The notes under the pieces: model-generated
Seen by the model: the letters and a program-made list of their open reading frames with translations, nothing else
Told to the model about the DNA's origin: nothing
Database searches by the model: none
Made by a program: the position numbers and the translations under genes
In this document: positions 43,360-50,359 of the stretch, one piece after another
Layout: each line of letters opens with the position of its first letter
Numbering within the stretch: the first letter of the stretch is position 1
DNA from: Salinilacustrithrix flava
GTDB taxonomy: Bacteria; Actinomycetota; Acidimicrobiia; Acidimicrobiales; Salinilacustritrichaceae
DNA length: 64,000 nucleotides
Direction: 5' to 3'
Assembly: GCF_041228405.1 (NCBI RefSeq)
Contig: NZ_CP133888.1
Location: 3,720,001 to 3,784,000, forward strand

Positions 43360-44259
43360 ATGGCCGAGCTCCAGATCAAGCACCACCTCGACGACGTCGA
43401 CGTCCGCGAGGTGGAGCACCTGATCGAGCGGGTCTACCTCGCCGACGGCCACCGTCCCATCGACGAGCACCGCTGGGTCGACGCCGCGCACGGTGGCCGC
43501 TCCGAGTTCGCCGGCCTGGTGCTCACCGAGGAGGGCCACGACCACCTGGTCGCCTACTCCCAGGTCACCCGCGGCGAGCAGTCCTGGGCCATCGACCTGG
43601 TCATCGACCCCCACCACCGCTACGACGCCCTCATCATCGCCCCCCGCCTGCTGGGCGCCGCGGTCGACCTGATCGCCGAGGAGGGCGGCGGCCACGTCCA
43701 CTACTGGGTGTACGAGCCCAACGAGGCCCACAACCGAATCGCCAACCTGGTCGGCCTGGCGCCGGGTCGGGACCTGTGGCAGATGCGGGTGCCCCTCCCC
43801 CTCGACGAGACGACGGACCTGGTGACCCGCCCGTTCGTGCCCGGGCGGGACGAGGAGGCGTGGCTGGCGGTGAACAACGCCGCGTTCGCGTGGCACCCGG
43901 AGCAGGGGGGCTGGACCCTCGACGACGTGCGCCAGCGCGAGGCCGAGCCGTGGTTCGACCCCGAGGGCTTCCTGCTCCACGAGCGCGACGGCCGACTGGC
44001 CGGGTTCTGCTGGACCAAGGTCCACGAGGAGCCGCCGGTCGGGGAGATCTACGTGATCGCCGTCCACCCCGACTTCGCCGGGCAGGGGCTCGGGCGGGCC
44101 CTCACCGTCGCCGGCCTCGCCCACCTCGCCGGCTCGACCGACACCGGCATGCTCTACGTCGACGCCGACAACGCCCCGGCGGTGAAGCTCTACGAGGACC
44201 TCGGCTTCACCGTGCACTCCACCAACCGAGCCTTCGTCGGAGATGTGAAGCCGGCCTGA
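43360..44259 (+). CDS. mshD: mycothiol synthase
   Basis: Acetyltransferase completing mycothiol, the actinobacterial low-molecular-weight thiol. 299 aa with two GNAT domains. The N-terminal one is degenerate; the C-terminal one (~150-295) has EIYVIAVHPDFAGQGLGRAL for acetyl-CoA and LYVDADNAPAVKLYEDLGF. FCWTKVH is typical of MshD. ATG 43360, leaderless promoter as above. A strong marker of Actinobacteria. Confidence 0.92.
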   Translation: MAELQIKHHLDDVDVREVEHLIERVYLADGHRPIDEHRWVDAAHGGRSEFAGLVLTEEGHDHLVAYSQVTRGEQSWAIDLVIDPHHRYDALIIAPRLLGAAVDLIAEEGGGHVHYWVYEPNEAHNRIANLVGLAPGRDLWQMRVPLPLDETTDLVTRPFVPGRDEEAWLAVNNAAFAWHPEQGGWTLDDVRQREAEPWFDPEGFLLHERDGRLAGFCWTKVHEEPPVGEIYVIAVHPDFAGQGLGRALTVAGLAHLAGSTDTGMLYVDADNAPAVKLYEDLGFTVHSTNRAFVGDVKPA

Positions 44260-44276
44260 GTTCGGTCCATCCGCTG

Positions 44277-44335
44277 GAAACTGGCAGCGGCCACGGAACA
44301 CGAAGCCCGTGCGTTCCGTGGCCGCGTCCAGTTTC
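44277..44335. terminator. family B hairpin between mshD and the VIT1-type gene
   Basis: Arms 44277-44299 and 44313-44335 pair over 21 of 23 positions; the left arm ends in CTGGCAGCGGCCACGGAAC. Only CA versus GT positions are shifted. It lies between convergent stops, so it is a plausible bidirectional terminator. No U-tract. Confidence 0.65.
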
Positions 44336-44358
44336 GTCGTGGGTTGCGTCCCCCGACG

Positions 44359-45102
44359 TCAGACGTTGACGCCGACGAGGCTGCCGATCGTGTAGGTGAG
44401 GGCGGCGGGCACCGCCGTGAAGGCGAGCTGGCGGCCGGCGACGCGCCAGGCCGGGCGCTCGGTGAAGCGGGCGATGACCACGCCGATGACGACGGCCGCG
44501 ATGAGGGCGGCGACCAGGGACGCGACGGTGGCGGCGACGCCCGAGGTGATGAACCAGGGGACGAGCGGGATGACCGCGCCGGCGCAGAACGCGGCGAAGG
44601 ACGAGACGGCGGCGCCCGTGGGTGAGCCGAGCTCGTCGGGGTCGATGCCGAGCTCCTCCCGGGCGTGGGTGCGCACGGCCAGCTCCTCGTCGGCCATGAC
44701 CGACTCGGCCAGGGCGCGGGCGGCGGCCGGGGCCACGCCACGGGACTGGTACAGCTGGTCCAGCTCGGCGGTCTCGACGTGGGGGTTGCGGCGGATCTCG
44801 ATGCGCTCGAGGGTGACCTCGCGCTCGAACAGCTCGGCCTGGACCCGCATCGAGTTGTACTCCCCGGCCGCCATGGAGATGGCGCCGGCGACGAGGCCGG
44901 CCAGGCCGGCGACCCGAACGACGGCGGGAGCCGGGTCGGCGCCGGCCACGCCGAGGATCAGGCCGACGTTGGAGACGAGGCCGTCGCTCACCCCGAACAC
45001 CGCGGCCCGGGCGGCCCCGCCCCGCACATCGCGGTGGTGGTGCTCCTCGACCGGGGGTTCGGGACGGACCCCGTCGGGATCGCTGGTGAGAGGGTCGACC
45101 AC
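44359..45102 (-). CDS. VIT1/CCC1-type Fe2+/Mn2+ transporter
   Basis: 247-aa membrane protein. FGVSDGLVSNVGLILGVAGA (first helix), GAISMAAGEYNSMRVQAELF (second helix with metal-binding residues), a cytoplasmic helical segment with Glu/His-rich ERIEIRRNPHVETAEL, then three C-terminal helices. The N-terminus has HHH. Such proteins export or sequester Fe/Mn. GTG 45102 lies 6 nt after TAGCCT (minus), a leaderless start. Confidence 0.88.
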   Translation of the reverse strand: MVDPLTSDPDGVRPEPPVEEHHHRDVRGGAARAAVFGVSDGLVSNVGLILGVAGADPAPAVVRVAGLAGLVAGAISMAAGEYNSMRVQAELFEREVTLERIEIRRNPHVETAELDQLYQSRGVAPAAARALAESVMADEELAVRTHAREELGIDPDELGSPTGAAVSSFAAFCAGAVIPLVPWFITSGVAATVASLVAALIAAVVIGVVIARFTERPAWRVAGRQLAFTAVPAALTYTIGSLVGVNV

Positions 45103-45108
45103 GGGACC

Positions 45109-45160
45109 AGGCTACGGCGTCGTCCCCCCGGGTGGCCGCCCATGCCACGCGCCGTACGCT
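45109..45160. promoter_or_regulatory. divergent -10 boxes of the VIT1-type gene and rlmN
   Basis: Minus TAGCCT at 45109-45114 (6 nt before GTG 45102) and plus TACGCT at 45155-45160 (8 nt before GTG 45169). The latter argues that rlmN starts at GTG 45169 rather than ATG 45142. Confidence 0.55.
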
Positions 45161-45168
45161 GGTCGACC

Positions 45169-46236
45169 GTGCCCACCCGCTACGACCTCGATCGCGAGGC
45201 CTTCGCCGACCTCCTCTCGGGTGAGCCGCGCTACCGCGTCGACCAGGTGTGGCAGGGCCTCTACGAGCACCACACCGACCCGGCCGACATCACGAACCTG
45301 CCCAAGGCGCTGCGTGCCCGCCTCGCCGACGAGCTGCCGCTCGCGCTCGAACCGGCGGCCGAGTCCGTCAGCGACGACGGTGACACGGTCAAGTGGCTGT
45401 GGCGCCTCGCCGACGGTGCCGCTGTCGAGACCGTGCTCATGCACTACCCCGACCGCTCCACGGTGTGCGTGTCGAGCCAGGCGGGCTGCGCCATGGCCTG
45501 CAGCTTCTGCGCCACCGGCCAGGCCGGCTTCGAACGCCACATGACCGTCGGCGAGATCGTCGAGCAGGTCGTCATCGCCGCCCGCGTCGCCAAGCCCCGC
45601 CGCCTGTCCAACGTCGTGTTCATGGGCATGGGCGAACCGCTCGCCAACTACGACGCGACCTGGGGGGCGGTGGAGCGCATCCACGGGGCGCTCGGCCTGT
45701 CCGCCCGCCACATCACGGTGTCCACCGTGGGCGTGGTGCCGGGCATCGAGCGGATCACCCAGGAGTCGCTGCCCGTGAACCTGGCCGTGTCCCTGCACGC
45801 CGCCAACGACGAGCTGCGCGACGAGCTGGTGCCGATCAACCGCCGGTACCCCATCGCCCGGCTCCTCGAGGCCTGCCGCCGCTACGTCGACACGACCCAC
45901 CGTCGCCTCTCGTTCGAGTGGGCGCTCATCGACGGCGTGAACGACCGGGAGCAGGACGCCCAGGAGCTGGCGGTCGCGGCCCGGGCCGTGCGCGCCCACG
46001 TCAACCTCATCCCCCTGAACCCGACGCCCGGCTACGCCGTGCGGGGCACGCCGCCGGCGCGGGTGCGCGAGTTCCGGGACCGCCTCGAGGAGCTCGGTGT
46101 GAACGCCACCGTCCGGCGCAACCGCGGCACCGAGATCGACGCGGCGTGCGGCCAGCTCCGGGCCAACCACGAGGCCACCCCCGTCCGGGCCCCCCGCCGC
46201 CGCACCCGCACCTCCACCTCCACCTCCACCTCCTGA
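45169..46236 (+). CDS. rlmN: 23S rRNA (adenine-C2)/tRNA methyltransferase
   Basis: Radical-SAM enzyme methylating A2503 of 23S rRNA and A37 of some tRNAs. ~355 aa; Fe-S motif CAMACSFC, FMGMGEPLANYD, HITVSTVGVVPGIERI, NLAVSLHAANDELRDELVPI and a catalytic Cys in AACGQL. GTG 45169 is preferred from promoter spacing; ATG 45142 would add 9 residues. The C-terminal tail is a low-complexity Thr/Ser run from a CACCTC tandem repeat. Confidence 0.93.
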   Translation: MPTRYDLDREAFADLLSGEPRYRVDQVWQGLYEHHTDPADITNLPKALRARLADELPLALEPAAESVSDDGDTVKWLWRLADGAAVETVLMHYPDRSTVCVSSQAGCAMACSFCATGQAGFERHMTVGEIVEQVVIAARVAKPRRLSNVVFMGMGEPLANYDATWGAVERIHGALGLSARHITVSTVGVVPGIERITQESLPVNLAVSLHAANDELRDELVPINRRYPIARLLEACRRYVDTTHRRLSFEWALIDGVNDREQDAQELAVAARAVRAHVNLIPLNPTPGYAVRGTPPARVREFRDRLEELGVNATVRRNRGTEIDAACGQLRANHEATPVRAPRRRTRTSTSTSTS

Positions 46237-46237
46237 G

Positions 46238-46289
46238 CGTTCTGGCCTACGCATTCCCGCGCATGCGGGGGAATCGGTAGGCCAGAACG
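46238..46289. terminator. family A-like hairpin between convergent rlmN and the nucleotidyltransferase gene
   Basis: CGTTCTGGCCTAC (46238-46250) pairs perfectly with 46277-46289. The inner ATTCCC/GGGAAT also pairs, giving a long, near-perfect hairpin right after the rlmN stop and 2 bp before the facing stop. It keeps the CGTTCTGG/CCAGAACG ends of family A but not the CCGCGG core. Confidence 0.7.
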
Positions 46290-46291
46290 AG

Positions 46292-47074
46292 TCAGTGGCG
46301 GTGGTCGTGGTCGAGGCGCATGGAGACGTCGCGGCGGACGAGCACGGTGGTGCCGGCGTCGGTGCGGATCGCCCGGACGAGGTGCTCCCGCTCCCGCACC
46401 CGCGCTCCCGGCCACACCACCGACTCCTCGATGGCGCCCTCCACCACCGCGCCCTTGCCCACCACGCTGCCGCCCGCCGATGCCAGGTTGGCGCGCAGGT
46501 AGTCGACGGCGTCGGCGCAGTCGACGAAGGGGCCGTGGTGGTGCACCGTCTCGATCCGGCCCTCCTCGAGCGCCTGGCGCCAGCACACCTCCCACAGCCC
46601 CGACGGGGTGACGGGCAGGCGCTCCACGACGTCCCACGGCATCAGCGACGCCGCCACCGCGGCGCGGGGACCGAAGGGCTCGTCGCCGGCGACGAGGATG
46701 CGGATGGTCGAGCCGTCCCACCCGTCGACGAGGTGCTCCAGCCCACCCGGGCACCAGGTGTCGCCGTTGACGACCGCGACGGCGCGCCCGTCGAGCCAGC
46801 CCCGCAGGTTGGCCACCCCTCCTGCCGTGCCGAGGGCCTCGCCCTGCTCGAGCGACAGGTGCACCCGGTGGTCGAGGTGGCGGATGAGGGCCGGCTGGCT
46901 CTCGTGCACGTTGACGGCCACGTCGTCGACGACGGAGGAGAGGCGGCCGATGGCGTGGTCGATCAGGGGGTCGTCGCCGACCGGGCACAGCACCTTGGGG
47001 CGCAGCAGCGACAGCGGTCGCAGGCGCTCGCCCGATCCTGCCCCGAGCGCGACACCTGCGAGACTGTCACCCAT
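46292..47074 (-). CDS. sugar-phosphate nucleotidyltransferase
   Basis: 260-aa GT-A fold NTP transferase. ALGAGSGERLRPLSLLRPKV is the NTP-binding signature, followed by KVLCPVGDDPLIDHAI, GTAGGVANL and VNGDTWCPGG (metal-binding Asp). The C-terminus has a short left-handed-helix-like stretch (GKGAVVEGAIEESVVWPGA). It probably makes an NDP-sugar, perhaps GDP-mannose or an ADP-heptose-like compound. Its ATG shares the CATG at 47072-47075 with the divergent gene's ATG. Confidence 0.82.
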   Translation of the reverse strand: MGDSLAGVALGAGSGERLRPLSLLRPKVLCPVGDDPLIDHAIGRLSSVVDDVAVNVHESQPALIRHLDHRVHLSLEQGEALGTAGGVANLRGWLDGRAVAVVNGDTWCPGGLEHLVDGWDGSTIRILVAGDEPFGPRAAVAASLMPWDVVERLPVTPSGLWEVCWRQALEEGRIETVHHHGPFVDCADAVDYLRANLASAGGSVVGKGAVVEGAIEESVVWPGARVREREHLVRAIRTDAGTTVLVRRDVSMRLDHDHRH

Positions 47075-47435
47075 GGAGACCCGCCGGTGGATCAATCACT
47101 CGCTGCCCCAGACGCTCGGTAATGCGGTGCTCCTGTTGTACATCAGCGCCGCCTTCGACGCGGTGCTCGGCGGCTACCTGTTCTCCCCCATCGGCATCGC
47201 CATCGTCGCCGGCAAGGCCGCGGCGGGCTTCGGCATCGCCAACGAGAAGAAGTGGGGCTACAACCTCGGCCTGGCCATGGCGTTCCTGCCGTTCGTGCTG
47301 CGCTTCCTCGTCGGCGGGTTCAGCCTCGACGCGGTCCTCGGCACCGGCATCATCAGCCTGATGTTCGAGATCCTCCTCATCGCCCTGCTGCTCCACAAGG
47401 ACTCCAAGGAGCACCAGCGCATCTGGTTCAGCTGA
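47073..47435 (+). CDS. small polytopic membrane protein
   Basis: 120 aa with about three membrane helices (GNAVLLLYISAAFDAVLGGY, IGIAIVAGKAAAGFGIA and AFLPFVLRFLVGGFSL...GIISLMFEILLIALLL). Ends in a charged KDSKEHQRIWFS. ATG 47073 overlaps the divergent nucleotidyltransferase start; no Shine-Dalgarno, AGACTG 7 nt upstream. Function unknown. Confidence 0.7.
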   Translation: METRRWINHSLPQTLGNAVLLLYISAAFDAVLGGYLFSPIGIAIVAGKAAAGFGIANEKKWGYNLGLAMAFLPFVLRFLVGGFSLDAVLGTGIISLMFEILLIALLLHKDSKEHQRIWFS

Positions 47436-47468
47436 CCCCGGTCGGTCCGCCCCACCCCGATTGGGAAG

Positions 47469-47484
47469 TTGACTGATCGGTCAA
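47469..47484. promoter_or_regulatory. TetR-type operator before the acyl-CoA synthetase gene
   Basis: TTGACTGATCGGTCAA is a 16-bp near-perfect palindrome (TTGACYGATCRGTCAA) centred on GATC, 51 bp before ATG. It falls between possible -35 TTGGGA (47461) and -10 AATAGC (47483), so a bound repressor would block the polymerase. No regulator gene is adjacent. Confidence 0.55.
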
Positions 47485-47534
47485 TAGCGTCCCTGCGACC
47501 GATTCCGAGGTGTGCTGCAGGGGGTAGCTGGCAG

Positions 47535-49166
47535 ATGGACTTCAACCTGGCCGATGTCTACGAGGCGGTCGCCGATGCGATCCCCGACAACGACGCCATC
47601 ATCTGGGGCGATCGCCGCTGGACCTACCGGCAGCTGGACGAGCGTGCCAACGCACTCGCCAACGTCCTGCACGGTGCCGGCCACGGCGCCCGCAGCTCCC
47701 GCGAGGGCCTCGGCGGCCACGAGACCCACCAGGACCACCTCGCCATCTACCTGTACAACGGGAACGAGTACCTCGAGTCCATGCTCGGGGCGTTCAAGGC
47801 CCGGGTGGCGCCCTTCAACGTGAACTACCGCTACGTCGAGGAGGAGCTGCTCTACCTGCTCGACAACTGCCAGGCGAACGCCATCGTGTTCGACAGCCGC
47901 TTCTCGGACACCCTCGCCGCCGTCCTCCCGGAGCTGCCCCAGCTCCGCACGCTGATCCAGGTCGGCGACGGTCCGCTGCTGGACGGCGCCGTCGCCTACG
48001 AGGACGTGCTGTCCACCGCGTCGACGCTGGCCCCGTCCGTCGAGCGCTCGCCCGACGACCTCTACATCCTCTGCACCGGCGGCACGACCGGCATGCCCAA
48101 GGGCGTCCTGTGGCGCCAGGCCGACATCTTCATGGGCTCGATGGGCGGCCGTGACCTGTCCACCGGCACCGAGAAGGCCTCCCTCGAGGAGATCGTCGAC
48201 GCGGCCAAGAACAGCGGCGGCGCGAAGGTCCTCCCCGCCCCGCCCTTCATGCACGGCGCCGCCCAGTGGGTCGCGTTCTCCGGCTTCAACGGCGGGTCGA
48301 GCATCGTCATCCAGGACGACGTCGTCCGCCTCGACCCGGCCGACGTGTGGCGTGCGGTCGACCGCGAGGGCGTCAACGTGATGCTCATCGTCGGCGACGC
48401 CTTCGGTCGTCCCCTGGTCGAGGAGCTGGAGCGGGGCGACCACGACGGTTCGTCCCTGCTCGCCATCGTGTCCGGCGGCGCGCCGCTGAACTCGACCCTG
48501 AAGGACCGCTTCCTCGCCGCGCTGCCGTCGGTGATGATCCTCGACGCCGTGGGCGCGTCGGAGACCGGCTCGCAGATGAGCCACGTGTCGGCCGCCGGCG
48601 CCAAGTCCTCCACCGGCCGCTTCACCCCCGGCCCGAGCGCGACCGTCGTGTCCGCCGACCTGTCCACCGTGCTCGAGCCGGGGCACGAGGGCGACGGCTG
48701 GCTGGCCCAGAAGGGTCGCGTTCCCCTCGGCTACCTGGGCGACGCCGACAAGACCGAGCGCACCTTCCCGGTGATCGACGGCACCCGCTACGCCGTCCCG
48801 GGCGACCGGGCCCGCCTCACCGCCGAGGGCGAGATCGAGCTGTTCGGTCGCGACTCGGTCACGATCAACTCGGGCGGCGAGAAGATCTTCGCCGAGGAGG
48901 TCGAGCAGGCCCTCGCCCACCACCCCGACGTGTTCGACGTCGTCGTCGCCGGCCGACCCAGCGAGAAGTGGGGCAACGAGGTCATCGCCATCGTCCAGCT
49001 TCGCGACGGGGCGACCCCGGACGAGCAGGCCCTGCGGGACGAAGCCGCCACCCACGTCGCTCGCTACAAGCTGCCCAAGGCCTTCGTGTTCGTGGACTCC
49101 GTCATGCGCTCGCCCGCCGGCAAGGCCGACTACCGCTGGGCCAAGGAGCAGGCGCTCAACGTCTGA
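47535..49166 (+). CDS. acyl-CoA synthetase (AMP-binding family)
   Basis: 543-aa ANL-superfamily ligase activating a carboxylic acid to acyl-CoA. P-loop LCTGGTTGMPKGVLWRQ, adenine-binding DAVGASETGSQ, hinge region LFGRDSVTINSGGEKIFAEE and catalytic Lys near the C-terminus (SPAGKADYRWAKE). The insertion HGARSSREGLGGHETHQDH near residue 50 and FNVNYRYVEEEL fit actinobacterial FadD-like enzymes. Substrate unknown. ATG 47535. Confidence 0.9.
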   Translation: MDFNLADVYEAVADAIPDNDAIIWGDRRWTYRQLDERANALANVLHGAGHGARSSREGLGGHETHQDHLAIYLYNGNEYLESMLGAFKARVAPFNVNYRYVEEELLYLLDNCQANAIVFDSRFSDTLAAVLPELPQLRTLIQVGDGPLLDGAVAYEDVLSTASTLAPSVERSPDDLYILCTGGTTGMPKGVLWRQADIFMGSMGGRDLSTGTEKASLEEIVDAAKNSGGAKVLPAPPFMHGAAQWVAFSGFNGGSSIVIQDDVVRLDPADVWRAVDREGVNVMLIVGDAFGRPLVEELERGDHDGSSLLAIVSGGAPLNSTLKDRFLAALPSVMILDAVGASETGSQMSHVSAAGAKSSTGRFTPGPSATVVSADLSTVLEPGHEGDGWLAQKGRVPLGYLGDADKTERTFPVIDGTRYAVPGDRARLTAEGEIELFGRDSVTINSGGEKIFAEEVEQALAHHPDVFDVVVAGRPSEKWGNEVIAIVQLRDGATPDEQALRDEAATHVARYKLPKAFVFVDSVMRSPAGKADYRWAKEQALNV

Positions 49167-49653
49167 GGCCGATCACCACGACGGTGCCGTCCGCCTCCCG
49201 GCGGAACGCGACCTCGTCGGCGAGCGTGCAGATGAGCTCCACGCCGAGCCCGTGCTCGTAGCGGAGCCGCTCCGGGTCCTCCGGGTCGGGCAGCGGGGTC
49301 AGCTCGGAGGGATCGAACCCGGGTCCCCGGTCGCGCACCTCGACGCGCACCGACGAGTCGTCGATGTGGCACGAGACCACCACCGGGTCGGCGAGGGCTT
49401 CGGGCCGGTGGACCTTCACCGCGTTGCTGCACGCCTCGGTCACGGCGAGGCGCAGGTCGTGGAGCCGGGCCGGCGACAGCGGCGGGTCGAGCACCTCGGC
49501 GGCGGCGAGCACCAGATCAACGACGGGCCGGTAGTCGTCACCCGGCGTGAACGACGCCTCGGCGTTGACGCTGCGCTCGCAGCCGGCGAGGTCGTCGATG
49601 CGCTGCCGGCAGCTCTCGAGGTCCTGGGTCACCGGCACCGTCACCCCCCTCAT
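49156..49653 (-). CDS. RsbW-like anti-sigma factor / ATP-binding regulator
   Basis: 165-aa HATPase_c protein of the serine-kinase anti-sigma group. N-box LAVTEACSNAVKVHRP, G1-like VEVRDRGPGFDPSEL, and G2 YEHGLGVELICTLAD with reduced glycines. The ~45-residue N-terminal extension has two Cys. In actinobacteria such proteins bind stress sigma factors or anti-anti-sigma factors; no partner is nearby. It overlaps the acyl-CoA synthetase stop by 11 bp (convergent). Confidence 0.82.
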   Translation of the reverse strand: MRGVTVPVTQDLESCRQRIDDLAGCERSVNAEASFTPGDDYRPVVDLVLAAAEVLDPPLSPARLHDLRLAVTEACSNAVKVHRPEALADPVVVSCHIDDSSVRVEVRDRGPGFDPSELTPLPDPEDPERLRYEHGLGVELICTLADEVAFRREADGTVVVIGLRR

Positions 49654-49865
49654 CGTCCGGTCAGCGGCTCACCTCGCTCCGTACCCCCACGGTCGGCGGC
49701 TAGGCCGGGACGAATGACGCATTCCGGGCCACTTCGGTGGCGATTCCGGACGAAGGGGACAGCGCCGCCGACGCCGGTCCGACCGAGGCCCGAAATTCGC
49801 TTGCCCCGACGATCGATGCGCGCTCGGATGACGTCGTCCTGCCCCGCCGAGTGAGAGGAGCGCCC

Positions 49866-49955
49866 ATGCTGCAGCACACGATCCAGCTCGACGCTCCCAC
49901 CGACGTGGGCAGCACCGGGGGCGCAGACCCCCGCACCGGCGCCGACGCCAGCTGA
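49866..49955 (+). CDS. 29-aa small ORF with strong ribosome-binding site
   Basis: Encodes MLQHTIQLDAPTDVGS followed by a Gly/Asp/Ala tail. AGAGGAG lies 6 nt before ATG 49866. The 212-bp gap before it (49654-49865) holds no other gene I can support. It could be a small protein or a leader peptide for the next small ORF 136 bp downstream. No homolog recognised. Confidence 0.4.
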   Translation: MLQHTIQLDAPTDVGSTGGADPRTGADAS

Positions 49956-50091
49956 CCGCCGCCCGTCGACCCGACGGTCACCGGAGCGCCGCGCCCACCA
50001 CCGGTCCGCCTGCCTCGTCGGGCGGATCCTGACCAGACCAGGCGCGCCCGGCGCGCCGACCCCGCACCCCACCCAGAAGGAGGTGAGGACG

Positions 50092-50223
50092 GTGCGATTC
50101 CCCCGACGCTTCCGCGAGGAACGGGCCCACGCCCACCACGCGGACGATGCCAGGAAGCTGCGTGAGCTGCAGCGGGCCTACAGCTACGAGCTGTACCGCA
50201 ACCCCTCGCTGCCGCTGCGATGA
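50092..50223 (+). CDS. 43-aa basic small protein with a perfect Shine-Dalgarno
   Basis: GTG 50092 is preceded, 5 nt upstream, by AAGGAGGTGA (50077-50086), a 10-nt full complement of the 16S anti-Shine-Dalgarno, the best in this window. The product (VRFPRRFREERAHAHHADDA, then RKLRELQRAYSYELYRNP) is basic and helical with three His in a row region, reminiscent of small nucleic-acid-binding proteins. A strong terminator hairpin starts 12 bp after the stop. Likely highly expressed; function unknown. Confidence 0.6.
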   Translation: MRFPRRFREERAHAHHADDARKLRELQRAYSYELYRNPSLPLR

Positions 50224-50234
50224 GCAGCCACGAC

Positions 50235-50264
50235 ACGGGCCCGGCACCGAGGTGCCGGGCCCGT
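50235..50264 (+). terminator. terminator hairpin after the 43-aa gene
   Basis: Perfect 13-14-bp stem (arm ACGGGCCCGGCACC and its complement) with a minimal loop, 12 bp past the stop. No U-tract, as for other hairpins in this genome. Confidence 0.65.
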
Positions 50265-50314
50265 CCGCGTCCAGTGCCCGACCCGGGCCGCCCGGCACGC
50301 CACCTGTGCGTGTG

Positions 50315-50359
50315 CCGCGGCCCAGAACGGATCGGGGTCACCGGAACGGATCGGGGTCA
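50315..50359. repeat. family A half-copy running into a tandem 16-bp direct repeat
   Basis: CCGCGGCCCAGAACG (50315-50329) is a reverse family A core. GAACGGATCGGGGTCA then occurs twice (50325-50340 and 50344-50359), 19 bp apart. The second copy contains the stop codon of the M50 protease gene. Confidence 0.65.
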
